A stretch of DNA of 64,000 bases, from positions 124,001 to 188,000 of the forward strand of contig NZ_QYYD01000008.1 of NCBI RefSeq assembly GCF_003591005.1, written 5' to 3'. A model generated the notes under the pieces. The model made no database searches. It saw only the letters and a list, made by a program, of their open reading frames with translations, and was not told the DNA's origin. Source of the DNA: Rhodopseudomonas palustris. GTDB taxonomy: Bacteria > Pseudomonadota > Alphaproteobacteria > Rhizobiales > Xanthobacteraceae. The translations under genes were made by a program, and so were the position numbers. This document shows positions 34,676 to 44,118 of this stretch, one piece after another (the stretch's first letter is position 1; every line of letters starts with the position of its first letter).

Positions 34676-37399
34676 ATGCGTAGCGCCGACTCCATCGAAG
34701 GCACCACCGCGGCGACGGCGGCCGGATGTTGCGGTTCGGCGAAGTCTGAGGCGGCGGCGCCTAAGCAGGGCTCCTGCTGCGGCAACGGGGCTGATGCCGC
34801 GGCTTCCGTTGCGACAAAGGCGATCGACCCGGTGTGCGGCATGACCGTTGATCCCGCCGCCACCGCGCATCGCTATGAATTTGACGGCACGACCTATTAT
34901 TTCTGCTGCGCGGGCTGCCGCAGCAAATTCGCAGCGGATCCGGCCGGCGTGCTCGCCAAGGCCGCGCAGCCAATGACGTTGCCGCCCAAGCCTGCAGCGA
35001 AGCTGCATCAACTGACCGACTTCGCCGCACCTGCGCCCTGCTGCGGCGGCCACGATCATGGTCACGGCCACGCCGATCACCACCACGATGCAACCCCGGC
35101 CGCCGGCAATGTCATCGACCCGGTGTGCGGCATGACGGTCGATCCGGCGACGGCGAAGCATCGCTTCGACTACCAGGGCCAGGCCTATTACTTCTGCGCC
35201 GCAAGCTGCCGCGGCAAGTTCGCCGCAGATCCCGAAGCGTATCTCGACACATCCAAGGCCAGGCCCGAGCCGGTGATGCCGGAAGGCACGATCTACACCT
35301 GCCCGATGGACCCGCAGATCCGCCAGATCGGCCCCGGCACCTGCCCGATCTGCGGCATGGCGCTCGAGCCCGAGCTGGTGTCGCTCGACAGCGGCCCCAA
35401 TCCCGAACTGGTCGACATGACGCGCCGGTTCTGGATCGGGCTCGTGCTGACGCTGCCGGCATTCGTGCTCGAAATGGGCAGCCATCTGGTCGGCGGCCAC
35501 GGACTGATCGACCCGGTCCTGTCGAACTGGATCCAGCTCGCCACCGCGACGCCGGTCGTGCTGTGGGCCGGCTGGCCATTCTTCGTGCGCGGCTGGCAAT
35601 CCATAGTGACGCGTAACCTCAACATGTTCACGCTGGTCGCGATGGGCACCGGCGTTGCTTACGTCTACAGCGTCGTCGCGACGCTCGCGCCGCAGCTGTT
35701 TCCGCCCGCGTTCCGCGGCCATGGTGGTACCGTTCCGGTGTACTTCGAGGCTGCGGCGGTGATCACCGTGCTGGTGCTGCTCGGCCAAGTGCTCGAACTG
35801 CGCGCCCGCGAGGCGACGTCCGGCGCCATCAAGGCCCTGCTTGGCCTCGCGCCCAAGACCGCGCGAAAACTCGAGGCCGACGGCAGCGAGCATGAGGTCG
35901 AGATCGACAGCCTCGCAGTCGGCGACAAGCTGCGCGTCCGCCCCGGCGAGAAGGTGCCGGTCGACGGCGAGATCATCGAAGGCCGCTCCACGCTCGACGA
36001 GTCGATGGTCACCGGCGAGTCGATGCCGGTGACGCGCGAGGCCGGCGGCAAAGTGGTGGCCGGCACCATCAATCAGTCCGGCGGCTTCGTGATGCGTGCC
36101 GACCAGGTCGGCCGCGACACCATGCTGTCGCGGATCGTGCAGATGGTCGCACAGGCGCAGCGCTCGCGCGCGCCGATCCAGGGCGTCGCCGATCTGGTCG
36201 CGGGCTGGTTCGTGCCCGCAGTGCTGGTCGCCGCGATCGCCGCTTTCGCCGCCTGGGCGACGTTCGGTCCGGAGCCGCGGCTGACCTACGCGCTGGTCGC
36301 CGCCGTCAGCGTGCTGATCATCGCCTGCCCGTGCGCGCTTGGTCTCGCCACGCCGATGTCGATCATGGTCGGCGTCGGCCGCGGCGCGCAGGCCGGCGTA
36401 CTGATCCGCAACGCCGAGGCGCTGGAACGGATGGAGAAGATCGACACGCTGGTGATCGACAAGACCGGCACGCTCACCGAAGGCAAGCCGAAGGTCACGG
36501 CCATCGTCACGTCCGGCGGCTTCGACGAAGCCGAGCTGCTGCGGCTCGCCGCCAGCGTCGAGCGCGCCAGCGAGCATCCGCTCGCCCACGCCATCGTGGC
36601 TGCCGCCACCGAACGCAAGCTCGAGCCCGCCAAGGTCGACGAATTCGATGCGCCGACCGGCAAGGGCGCGGCCGGCAAGGTCGAAGGCCGCGCGGTCGCG
36701 ATCGGCACCGCGAGCTATCTCGGCTCGCTCGGCGTCGACACATCCGCGCTGCACGACAAGACCGAACAGATGCGCGCCGACGGCGCCACCGTCGTCAGCG
36801 TCGGCATCGACGGCAAGCTCGCCGGCCTGATCGCGATCGCCGATCCGGTGAAGGCGTCAACGCCGGGCGCATTGCAGGCGCTGGCCGCGGAAGGCCTGAA
36901 GGTGATCATGCTGACTGGCGACAATCGCACCACCGCCCAAGCCGTGGCGCGCCGGCTCGGCATTGCCGATGTCGAAGCCGAGGTGCTGCCCGATCAGAAG
37001 AGCGCCGTTGTCAGCAAACTGCGTCAGCAGGGCCGTGTCGTCGCGATGGCCGGAGACGGCGTCAACGATGCGCCCGCGCTTGCCGCAGCGGATGTCGGCA
37101 TCGCCATGGGCACCGGCACCGACGTCGCGATGGAGAGCGCCGGCATCACGCTGCTGAAGGGCGATCTCGGCGGCATCGTCCGCGCCCGCAAACTGTCGCG
37201 CGCCACGATGCGCAATATCAGACAGAATCTGTTCTTCGCCTTCATCTATAATTCGGCCGGCATCCCAATCGCGGCCGGCGTGCTGTATCCAAGCTTCGGG
37301 CTTCTGCTGTCTCCCATCATCGCCGCGGCGGCGATGTCGCTGTCGTCAGTCAGCGTGATCGGCAATGCGCTGCGGCTTCGCGCGATCGATCTGAAGTGA
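34676..37399 (+). CDS. Copper-translocating P1B ATPase with two YHS domains
   Basis: A 907-residue inner-membrane ATPase that exports Cu(I). In order: a Cys-rich leader ([15 protein letters not shown]), a YHS domain near 49-90 ([17 protein letters not shown]), a Cys/His linker ([17 protein letters not shown], 121-137), a second YHS near 147-190, and a heavy-metal-binding motif [22 protein letters not shown] at 207-228. The ATPase core follows with the transport motif CPC (551-553), phosphorylated D595 in [14 protein letters not shown] and [10 protein letters not shown]. Canonical GMxCxxC HMA domains are absent. CsoR is divergent, so copper induction is expected. Confidence 0.93.
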   Translation: MRSADSIEGTTAATAAGCCGSAKSEAAAPKQGSCCGNGADAAASVATKAIDPVCGMTVDPAATAHRYEFDGTTYYFCCAGCRSKFAADPAGVLAKAAQPMTLPPKPAAKLHQLTDFAAPAPCCGGHDHGHGHADHHHDATPAAGNVIDPVCGMTVDPATAKHRFDYQGQAYYFCAASCRGKFAADPEAYLDTSKARPEPVMPEGTIYTCPMDPQIRQIGPGTCPICGMALEPELVSLDSGPNPELVDMTRRFWIGLVLTLPAFVLEMGSHLVGGHGLIDPVLSNWIQLATATPVVLWAGWPFFVRGWQSIVTRNLNMFTLVAMGTGVAYVYSVVATLAPQLFPPAFRGHGGTVPVYFEAAAVITVLVLLGQVLELRAREATSGAIKALLGLAPKTARKLEADGSEHEVEIDSLAVGDKLRVRPGEKVPVDGEIIEGRSTLDESMVTGESMPVTREAGGKVVAGTINQSGGFVMRADQVGRDTMLSRIVQMVAQAQRSRAPIQGVADLVAGWFVPAVLVAAIAAFAAWATFGPEPRLTYALVAAVSVLIIACPCALGLATPMSIMVGVGRGAQAGVLIRNAEALERMEKIDTLVIDKTGTLTEGKPKVTAIVTSGGFDEAELLRLAASVERASEHPLAHAIVAAATERKLEPAKVDEFDAPTGKGAAGKVEGRAVAIGTASYLGSLGVDTSALHDKTEQMRADGATVVSVGIDGKLAGLIAIADPVKASTPGALQALAAEGLKVIMLTGDNRTTAQAVARRLGIADVEAEVLPDQKSAVVSKLRQQGRVVAMAGDGVNDAPALAAADVGIAMGTGTDVAMESAGITLLKGDLGGIVRARKLSRATMRNIRQNLFFAFIYNSAGIPIAAGVLYPSFGLLLSPIIAAAAMSLSSVSVIGNALRLRAIDLK

Positions 37400-37449
37400 T
37401 CGTCTTCCGTCGTGCAGCGTTGTTGCGACTGATAGCCGCCGGCACTCGA

Positions 37450-37463
37450 TTGATCTAACGCAA
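37450..37463. promoter_or_regulatory. FixK/FnrL-type box (TTG-N8-CAA)
   Basis: TTGATCTAACGCAA, ending 86 nt before the hemerythrin gene ATG. It differs by one base from the box at 28414, which stands 83 nt before its gene. Confidence 0.5.
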
Positions 37464-37549
37464 GGATCGGTACACGCCGCTCACTATCTTCGCGGTGGAA
37501 TTATGCCGCAGCCGCGGTCTTTCCGGTCAGCGAGCAGTCGAGGTCGGCC

Positions 37550-38137
37550 ATGTCACGAATGATTGAGATACTTCACGAAGAGCACCGCAACATAGCGAGG
37601 CTGCTCGGCGTGATCGAGCGCGAACTCGACGTGTTCGACCGGCGCGAACGGCCCGACTACGAGATCTTCCAGGCCGTGATCCAGTACTTCAAGGAGTATC
37701 CGGAACTCTGCCATCATCCGAAAGAGGACGTAGTCTATCAGATCCTCAAGGAGCGCAATCCGGCCGTCGCCGGTGCGGTCGGCGATATCGAGGCCGAGCA
37801 CGTGCTGGAAGGCGAGCGCCTCGGCCGCTTCGCCCAGGTGGTCAATGACGTGCTGGCGGATCAGGAATTGCCGCGCCAGGCCTTCCACGCCGCAGCGACG
37901 GACTTCCTCGAGCATCAGCGCCGGCATATGGCCAAGGAAGAGCAGCTGCTGTTCCCCGCCGCGCTTGAGACGCTGACTGCCGAGGATTGGGCGAAGATCG
38001 ACTCGCGGATCGAAGCCCGCAAGGATCCGATGTTCGACGGCGAGACGGCGCAGAAATTCCAGAACCTCTACGCGACCATTCTGCGCTGGGAGCAGGAAAC
38101 CGAAGAAGACCGCGGCCGCGCCGCCGCGACCCGGTAG
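37550..38137 (+). CDS. Hemerythrin domain protein
   Basis: A 195-residue cytoplasmic four-helix protein with the hemerythrin HHE pattern for a diiron site: LHEEHRNIARLL near residue 6, CHHPKEDVVY near 55, EAEHVLEGERL near 82 and EHQRRHMAKEEQLLFP near 122. Such proteins bind or sense oxygen, NO or iron. GAGG lies 6 nt before ATG 37550. A FixK-type box upstream supports low-oxygen expression. It follows the copper ATPase by 150 bp. Confidence 0.87.
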   Translation: MSRMIEILHEEHRNIARLLGVIERELDVFDRRERPDYEIFQAVIQYFKEYPELCHHPKEDVVYQILKERNPAVAGAVGDIEAEHVLEGERLGRFAQVVNDVLADQELPRQAFHAAATDFLEHQRRHMAKEEQLLFPAALETLTAEDWAKIDSRIEARKDPMFDGETAQKFQNLYATILRWEQETEEDRGRAAATR

Positions 38138-38190
38138 CTATCTCGGTCGCCCGCCTGCGCCGGCGATGACGTCGGCGTATGCGGCGCGCC

Positions 38191-38550
38191 TCAGGCTTCG
38201 CCGCCGTAATCGGCCCAGCAGTCCGGCGTTTCGTAAACGCGAACGTTGGACAGCGCCGCCAGCGTCGGCTTGGTGCGGTCCCAGATCCAGATCGCGATGT
38301 TTTCGGCGGTCGGGTTTTCCAGCCCTTCGACGTCGTTCAGGCAATAATGGTCGAGCCGCGCCAGCAGCGGCCCGAACGCCGCCTCGATCTCGAAAAAGTC
38401 GAGCACGAAGCCGGTGGTCGGATTGACCGGGCCGGAGAGCTGCAGCTCCACCCGGTAGGAATGCCCATGCATTCGCCGGCAGCGGTGTGTCTCCGGCACA
38501 TGGGGCAATTGGTGAGCGGCTTCGAACCTGAAAGCTTGCGTGATCTTCAT
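38191..38550 (-). CDS. queD: 6-carboxy-5,6,7,8-tetrahydropterin synthase
   Basis: QueD converts dihydroneopterin triphosphate to 6-carboxytetrahydropterin in queuosine (7-deazaguanine) synthesis. The 119-residue protein has the zinc and active-site features FRFEAAHQLP and HRCRRMHGHSYRVEL (catalytic Cys near 24, then HGH). DFFEIEAAFGPLLARLDHYCLND and NPTAENIAIWIW follow. Length is typical. queC and queE are not adjacent in the window. The ATG at 38550 lacks a strong ribosome site. Confidence 0.92.
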   Translation of the reverse strand: MKITQAFRFEAAHQLPHVPETHRCRRMHGHSYRVELQLSGPVNPTTGFVLDFFEIEAAFGPLLARLDHYCLNDVEGLENPTAENIAIWIWDRTKPTLAALSNVRVYETPDCWADYGGEA

Positions 38551-38902
38551 CGATGTCGGGGGTTGGGGCGCCTGGCGCCGGTCGTCGGTCGCGGCGGACC
38601 CTACCCGAGCGCCGCCGGCATTTGAAGCGAGTTGGCAGAGAAATGCGCCGCGCCGGCTCGGGCCGCGGCTGGCCCGTGGCCCCGCGCCGCTCCGTGGCGC
38701 CGGCGGGCGGCCGTGGTTAACGCGGGGTTAGAGCGACCTCGCTGCCGTCAGTCGTTCACTTAATTAAAACCACCCTGCAGTTTTTAGGGTTCCTCACAGA
38801 CTCCGTTAAGCGCTGCCCGTGCAACTTGTCCGCAACTCGGGAACCGGCGATGAGCCACAAAAGATTCACAGATTGGGACAAGGCGCACGCTTTGCTGCGA
38901 CA
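38551..38902. other. Divergent intergenic region, no gene supported
   Basis: About 350 nt between queD and the diguanylate cyclase gene. It is very GC-rich to about 38730, then AT-rich (TTAATTAAAACC and GTTTTTAGGG near 38761-38791), which is a plausible promoter for the rightward gene. No known operator was recognised. Confidence 0.45.
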
Positions 38903-40105
38903 ATGTTGAGCGTCCCGACCCTCTGGGTTGTGTTTCTGATCAATTTCTTCGCGCTGGGTCTGGTGTGGACCCATGTGATGCGGAGCTATCCGAGCTTCAC
39001 GCCGGCGCGCTACTGGACGGCCGGCTGCTTCATCCTCTCGATCGGCGCGGGCATCGGCATGCTGCGCGGCGTGGTCGACAACACGATTCCATTGATCACC
39101 GGCGGCGGCGCGATCGTGCTGGCTGCGGGCCTGATCGGCATGGGCATCTACGAGTTCTACGGCCGGCGTTTGAGCTGGAAGCTGCCAATCGGCCTCACCT
39201 TGTGGTGCATGGTCGGACTGACATTCTTCCTGCTCGCCGTCGATTCGATGGCGGCGCGGATTACGATCTATTCGATCACGCAGGGCATCCCGATCGCCAT
39301 GGCGCTGCCGCTGATGCTGGCCCACGCTGCCCGGCACAATCCCGGCGCCCGGATGGCTGCGACCGTGGCGATCCTGATGCTGATCACCTACGCGGTCAGG
39401 TCCGGTGCCGCGATGCTCGGCGTCGGCGGCGAATTGTCGGTGGTGAACTTCAACGACTTTCAGGCCGCCCTGGTGCTGATCCTGGTGTTCCTGTCGATGG
39501 CGCTCAATTTCGGGCTGTTGCTGATGGCGATCGATCGACTGCGTTCGGAAGTCGAGAGCCTCGCGCTGGTCGACGACCTCACCGGCATCGCCAACCGTCG
39601 GCATCTGCTGCAGCGGATGCAGGCGCAGTGCGAGGTGTCGCTGCGCTCCGGCGAGCCGTTCGCCGTGCTGGCCATCGACCTCGATGGCTTTAAGGCGATC
39701 AATGACGGCCATGGCCATGCGGCCGGCGACGACTGCCTGCGGCGGTTCGCCCGCGCGGCGCAGTCGCGGCTGCGGCCCACCGATCTGCTGGCCCGTACCG
39801 GCGGCGACGAGTTCTGCGTGGTGATGCCGGCGACGACGCTGCGCGAGGGCGCGATGCTGGCCCGCTTCATCATCGAGGAAAGCCGTGCGCTGGCGCAGCA
39901 GGACCCCGAAAGCCGGATTGCGATCGCCGCCTCGATCGGGGTCGCGCAATGGACCCCGCAGATCGGGCTGCATCCGGAGCGGCTGATCGCGGCCGCGGAC
40001 GCCGCGCTGTACAACGCCAAGAAACTCGGCAAGGATTGCTATGCGGTCCACGAGCCGGCTTCGGAGACCGCACCGTCGCTGGCGCCGCTGCGCAAGATCG
40101 CCTGA
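38903..40105 (+). CDS. Membrane GGDEF diguanylate cyclase
   Basis: A 400-residue enzyme that would make c-di-GMP from two GTP. Residues 1-205 hold about six to seven transmembrane helices starting LWVVFLINFFALGLVW. The GGDEF domain covers about 220-385: LVDDLTGIANRRHLL, AIDLDGFKAINDGHGH and the signature GGDEF in RTGGDEFCVVMPA. No RxxD inhibitory site was located with certainty. Start: ATG 38903 gives the short N-terminus usual in this group; an in-frame GTG at 38819 would add 28 residues. It may feed the PilZ protein at 20.7 kb, but this is speculation. Confidence 0.87.
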   Translation: MLSVPTLWVVFLINFFALGLVWTHVMRSYPSFTPARYWTAGCFILSIGAGIGMLRGVVDNTIPLITGGGAIVLAAGLIGMGIYEFYGRRLSWKLPIGLTLWCMVGLTFFLLAVDSMAARITIYSITQGIPIAMALPLMLAHAARHNPGARMAATVAILMLITYAVRSGAAMLGVGGELSVVNFNDFQAALVLILVFLSMALNFGLLLMAIDRLRSEVESLALVDDLTGIANRRHLLQRMQAQCEVSLRSGEPFAVLAIDLDGFKAINDGHGHAAGDDCLRRFARAAQSRLRPTDLLARTGGDEFCVVMPATTLREGAMLARFIIEESRALAQQDPESRIAIAASIGVAQWTPQIGLHPERLIAAADAALYNAKKLGKDCYAVHEPASETAPSLAPLRKIA

Positions 40106-40129
40106 TCCTGCACCACGTAAGGTCCGCTG

Positions 40130-40759
40130 ATGCATCGGCCGTTCGGATTGGCGCTGCTGATCGCAGCCGCCTGGCTGCCGCGGGTCGCGCTCGCCGAACC
40201 GCTCGCGCCCGAAGCGATCGCGCTGGCCCGCAGCGCCGGCACGCCCGACATCCCGGGTCTTCGGATCGTGTGGCTGGCGCCGTGGGGGGACTATCGCAAG
40301 GCGCCGTGGCGCAACATCCTGGTGCACCAGACCGAAGGACCGGCCGGGTCGGCCCGCAATGGCGCGCGCGAGCAGGCGAAGACTCCCATGCGGCGGGGCG
40401 TCACGATTTGGGTCGAGACCGACGGCACGGTGTACTGGGCGGTGCCTGAAACGGTGATCACCACCCATGGCGACGGCGCCAATCGCAACGACAACAAATA
40501 CATCGACAACAAGCCGACCTATCGGCAGGTGACCCGCGCCAATTCGATCGGCATCGAGTTCGCCGGCAACTATCCGGACGTCACGGCGCCGCCAACGCAA
40601 GCCCAGATCGACGCTTGGCGCGTACTGGTGCGCGTGCTGCAGGTCCGCTACGCCATTCCGGCCGAGCGGGTCTACGCGCACAACTGGATCGACTACAAGG
40701 ACGCGCGCTATTGCGAAGGTTGCGAGCTCGCCAGGCTGGCGCGCGATCCGGGTTTTTGA
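40130..40759 (+). CDS. Exported N-acetylmuramoyl-L-alanine amidase-like protein
   Basis: A 209-residue periplasmic protein of the amidase_2/peptidoglycan-recognition type, cutting the amide between MurNAc and the stem peptide. The signal peptide covers about 1-22. Zinc-site candidates are His in ILVHQTEGP, His in ERVYAHNWIDYKDARYC, and the acidic/polar residues near the end. SIGIEFAGNYPD is a family block. Catalytic residues fit loosely, so activity is probable rather than certain. AAGG lies 7 nt upstream of ATG 40130, 24 bp after the diguanylate cyclase gene. Confidence 0.75.
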   Translation: MHRPFGLALLIAAAWLPRVALAEPLAPEAIALARSAGTPDIPGLRIVWLAPWGDYRKAPWRNILVHQTEGPAGSARNGAREQAKTPMRRGVTIWVETDGTVYWAVPETVITTHGDGANRNDNKYIDNKPTYRQVTRANSIGIEFAGNYPDVTAPPTQAQIDAWRVLVRVLQVRYAIPAERVYAHNWIDYKDARYCEGCELARLARDPGF

Positions 40760-40774
40760 GGTCGCGCCGGCTGC

Positions 40775-41473
40775 TTACGCCAGCAGCGTCTCCTGGATGG
40801 TGTGCAGTCCGATCACGATGGTCAGCACGCCGACCGCGATCTGCAACCCGCGATTAACCGCAGTCAGTCCGCGCGCCGAGATCACCAGTGGCACCGCAAT
40901 GGCCGCCGACAACGCGCCCATGCCGACCATCGAACCGATACCGAACAGCGCCACATAGAGCAGCCCCTGCGCCGGCGTGGGCGCCTGCGTCACCGCCAGC
41001 ACCAGCAGCGCCGCGGAGCCGGCCATGCCATGCATCAGCCCGACGAGCAGCGTGCGCCAGCGAAAGCCGTGCTCGTGGCGATGCGCGGCAGGCGCGTCGT
41101 GACGTTCCTGCTGATGCGCATGGCTGTGGAGATGAATGTGCTGCGTGCCGTCGCCGTGCTGATGGACGTGGACGTGCACGCGGTCCCGCCACAGCCGCCA
41201 CAGCAGGTGGGCGCCGAGCCCGACCAGCATCACGCCGACCGCGCCTTCCAGCGGCCCGGCAATGTGATCCGGGATCGCCTCGCCCAGCACGATCGCAACG
41301 CCGGCGAACAGGAACAGCGTCAGCGTGTGACCAAGCCCCCACGTCAGCCCGTGTTTGACGATGTCGCGGACACCGCTGCCACGCGCTGCGATCGTCGAGA
41401 CCGCGGCGATGTGATCGACCTCGAGCGCATGCTGCATCCCCAGCAGAAAGCCCAACCCCAGAATTGCGAACAT
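40775..41473 (-). CDS. Nickel/cobalt transporter-like membrane protein (UreH/NiCoT type)
   Basis: A 232-residue inner-membrane protein with about six helices. The first helix carries GMQHALEVDHIAAVSTIAAR, like the HX4DH metal signature of NiCoT permeases and UreH-type proteins. A His-rich loop (HVHVHQHGDGTQHIHLHSH, then HRHEHGF) between helices 3 and 4 suggests Ni2+ or Co2+ storage or selectivity. GLMHGMAGSAALLVLAV is the second conserved His helix. ATG 41473 follows AGGGG. Cobalt supply for the cobalamin genes is a tempting but unproved link. Confidence 0.78.
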   Translation of the reverse strand: MFAILGLGFLLGMQHALEVDHIAAVSTIAARGSGVRDIVKHGLTWGLGHTLTLFLFAGVAIVLGEAIPDHIAGPLEGAVGVMLVGLGAHLLWRLWRDRVHVHVHQHGDGTQHIHLHSHAHQQERHDAPAAHRHEHGFRWRTLLVGLMHGMAGSAALLVLAVTQAPTPAQGLLYVALFGIGSMVGMGALSAAIAVPLVISARGLTAVNRGLQIAVGVLTIVIGLHTIQETLLA

Positions 41474-41578
41474 CAGCCCCTGAATGCTTGCGCTGCGCCG
41501 GTAAATTGCGGCGACACTCAAATCGTGTAAGTTCGCGATCACAACACGGCCGCAGAGCCGGAACAAGGGAGAACCAGC

Positions 41579-42787
41579 ATGTTCGTCCGACCATTGGCGG
41601 CGGCGATGATGACGGCCGCGCTGCTGTCGCCGAGCGTCGCCGCGGCACAGGTTTCCGACGACCTCGTCAAGATCGGCGTGCTGACCGACATGAACGGTCC
41701 GGCCTCGACGCCGACCGGACAGGGCTCCGTCACCGCCGCGCAGATGGCGGTGGAGGATTTCGGCGGCAGCGTGCTCGGCAAGCCGATCAGCGTCATCGCC
41801 GGCGATCATCAGCTCAAGCCCGACATCGGCGCGTCGCTGGCACGGCGCTGGTACGATGTCGAACAGGTCGACCTGATCGTCGACGTGCCGGTCTCGGCCG
41901 TCGGTCTCGCCGTGCAGAACATCGCCAACGAGAAGAAGCGGATGTTCATCACGCAGTCGACCGGGGCAGCCGATTTCCACGGCAAGTTCTGCTCGCCCTA
42001 TGCGATGCAATGGGTGTTCGACACCCGCGCGCTGGCGGTCGGCACCGCGCAGGAAGTCGTCAAGCGCGGCGGCGACAGCTGGTTCTTCATCACCGACGAC
42101 TACGCGTTCGGCCAGTCGCTGGAGAGGGACGCCGCCGCGGTCGTCACCAAGACCGGCGGCAAGGTGCTGGGTTCGGTGCGGCCGCCGTTCGCGACGGCGG
42201 ATCTGTCCTCGTTCGTGCTGCAGGCCCAGGCCTCCAAGGCCAAGATCATCGGCATCGCCGGCGGCCCGCCGAACAACATCAACGAGATCAAGACCGGCGC
42301 CGAATTCGGCATCTTCAAGGGCGGCCAGCAGATGGCGGCGCTGCTGGCGCTGATCACCGACATCCACTCTCTCGGCCTGCCCGCCGCGCAGGGACTGCTC
42401 CTGACCACCTCGTTCTATTGGGACATGGACGACAAGACCCGCGAATGGTCGAAGCGCTATTTCGCCAAGATGAATCGCATGCCGACGATGTGGCAGGCCG
42501 GCGTGTATTCGGCGGTGACGCACTATCTGCAGGGCATCAAGGACGCCGGCACCGACGAGCCGCTGAAGGTCGCCGCCAAGATGCGCGAGAAGCCGATCGA
42601 GGATTTCTTCGCCCGCAACGGCAAGCTGCGCGAGGACGGCCTGATGGTGCACGACCTGATGCTGGTGCAGGTGAAAAGCCCGGAGGAATCGAAATACCCG
42701 TGGGACTACTACAAGATCCTGACCAAGATCTCCGGCGACGACGCCTTCGGCCCACCCGACCCGGCTTGTCCGCTGGTGAAGAAGTAG
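41579..42787 (+). CDS. ABC transporter substrate-binding protein (branched-chain amino acid type)
   Basis: A 402-residue periplasmic binding protein. The signal peptide covers about 1-23 (ends AAAQVSDD). The mature start DDLVKIGVLTDMNGPAS is typical of the LivJ-like peripla_BP_6 family. GKPISVIAGDHQLKPDIGAS, STGAADFHGKFCSPYAMQW and GGDSWFFITDDYAFGQSLE fit as well. GGGAG precedes the ATG. No permease or ATPase gene is nearby, so it is an orphan that must use a distant partner. Substrate unknown; aromatic acids are common for this group in Rhodopseudomonas. Confidence 0.85.
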   Translation: MFVRPLAAAMMTAALLSPSVAAAQVSDDLVKIGVLTDMNGPASTPTGQGSVTAAQMAVEDFGGSVLGKPISVIAGDHQLKPDIGASLARRWYDVEQVDLIVDVPVSAVGLAVQNIANEKKRMFITQSTGAADFHGKFCSPYAMQWVFDTRALAVGTAQEVVKRGGDSWFFITDDYAFGQSLERDAAAVVTKTGGKVLGSVRPPFATADLSSFVLQAQASKAKIIGIAGGPPNNINEIKTGAEFGIFKGGQQMAALLALITDIHSLGLPAAQGLLLTTSFYWDMDDKTREWSKRYFAKMNRMPTMWQAGVYSAVTHYLQGIKDAGTDEPLKVAAKMREKPIEDFFARNGKLREDGLMVHDLMLVQVKSPEESKYPWDYYKILTKISGDDAFGPPDPACPLVKK

Positions 42788-42830
42788 GGGTACTGACTTC
42801 GACGGCGTCGATCGGTATCAATGCCTCGCC

Positions 42831-42913
42831 CCGTCATTGCGAGCGAAGCGAAGCAATCCAGCTCCCGTGCACGGAACTGGATTGCTTCGTCGCTACGCTC
42901 CTCGCAATGACGG
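42831..42913. repeat. CGTCATTGCGAG palindrome, single copy
   Basis: CCGTCATTGCGAGCGAAGCG, AAGCAATCCAG, centre, CTGGATTGCTTCGTCGC, CTCGCAATGACGG. Same family as the tandem units at 25.6-26.1 kb. It lies between the orphan binding protein and the aldo/keto reductase. Confidence 0.8.
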
Positions 42914-42991
42914 ACGCGGGCGACTATGATTTGAATTGCGGCGGCCGCCACCTGCGTTGCCACATTGAGAACGATCCCGAAGGAACACCCC

Positions 42992-44005
42992 ATGGACTAC
43001 CGCTCGCTCGGCCGCAGTGGCCTGAAGGTGTCACCTCTGTGCCTCGGCACCATGATGTTCGGCGGCGCGACCGACGAGCCGACCTCGGCGCGCATTATCG
43101 ACAAAGCGCGCGACGCCGGGATCAATTTCATCGACACCGCCGACGCCTATGGGAACGGCGGCTCCGAGCAGGTTGTCGGGCGCGCAATCGCCGCGCGGCG
43201 CGATCACTGGGTGCTGGCGACCAAGCTCGCCAACCCGATGGGCGACGGCCCGAACGAGGGCGGGCTGTCGCGCCGCTGGGTGATGCAGGCCGCCGATGCC
43301 AGCCTGAAGCGGCTCGGGACCGACTGGATCGACGTCTATTATCTGCACAAGGAAGACCACGCCACGCCGCTCGATGAAACCGTGCGGGCGATCGGCGATC
43401 TGGTCCGCGCCGGCAAGATTCGCTATTTCGGCGTCTCGAATTATCGCGCCTGGCGTGTCGCCGAAATCTGCAACATCTGCGACCGGCTCGGCATCGATCG
43501 GCCGATCGTCAGCCAGCCCTATTACAATGCAATGAACCGCATGCCCGAGGTCGAGCAGATCCCGGCGTGCGGCTTCTACGGACTCGGGATCGTTCCCTAT
43601 TCGCCGCTGGCACGCGGCGTGCTCACCGGGAAATATGCCCCTGACGCCGCGCCCGACAAGGACAGCCGTGCCGGCCGCGCCGACAAGCGAATGCTGCAGA
43701 CCGAATGGCGGCCGGAGTCGCTGCTACTGGCGCAGCAGATCCGCGCGCATGCCGACGCCAAAGGCATCACGGCCGGACAGTTCGCGGTCGCCTGGGTGCT
43801 GAACAACGCGCTGGTGACCTCAGTGATCGCCGGCCCCCGCACCGAGGACCAATGGGACGACTACGTCCGCGCCCTCGAGGTAAGCTTCACCGCCGAGGAC
43901 GAAGCACTGATCAACGGCCTGGTGGTTACCGGTCATCCCTCGACCCCAGGCTACAACGACCCGGCCTATCCGATCGAGGGGCGGCCGGTGCGGCATCGCG
44001 GCTGA
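42992..44005 (+). CDS. Aldo/keto reductase
   Basis: A 337-residue NADPH-dependent reductase with a TIM-barrel fold that reduces aldehydes or ketones. Catalytic residues: D in GINFIDTADAYGNGGSE (near 53), Tyr in the same block (DAYG), Lys in VLATKLANPMG (about 80) and His in YYLHKEDH (about 120). The cofactor-binding C-terminal AGPRTEDQWDDYVRAL is typical. ATG 42992 has GAAGGA upstream. Substrate unknown; it resembles the YajO/PdxI-like AKR group. Confidence 0.9.
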   Translation: MDYRSLGRSGLKVSPLCLGTMMFGGATDEPTSARIIDKARDAGINFIDTADAYGNGGSEQVVGRAIAARRDHWVLATKLANPMGDGPNEGGLSRRWVMQAADASLKRLGTDWIDVYYLHKEDHATPLDETVRAIGDLVRAGKIRYFGVSNYRAWRVAEICNICDRLGIDRPIVSQPYYNAMNRMPEVEQIPACGFYGLGIVPYSPLARGVLTGKYAPDAAPDKDSRAGRADKRMLQTEWRPESLLLAQQIRAHADAKGITAGQFAVAWVLNNALVTSVIAGPRTEDQWDDYVRALEVSFTAEDEALINGLVVTGHPSTPGYNDPAYPIEGRPVRHRG

Positions 44006-44118
44006 CGCTCGTCCGGAAAATTGCGGCCGATCAAGCGACACCCGCTGCGTCCGACCTAATGTTCGTCTTCGCGCCCTTCGCCATCGCAGCGAAGGCGCCG
44101 CCAAGCCGGAGAGACGTC

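Noticed and set aside
34622-36754. A 710-codon minus-strand frame opposite the copper ATPase
   Set aside because: Repeated Arg/His/Ala/Gly strings typical of antisense frames; the ATPase on the other strand is certain.
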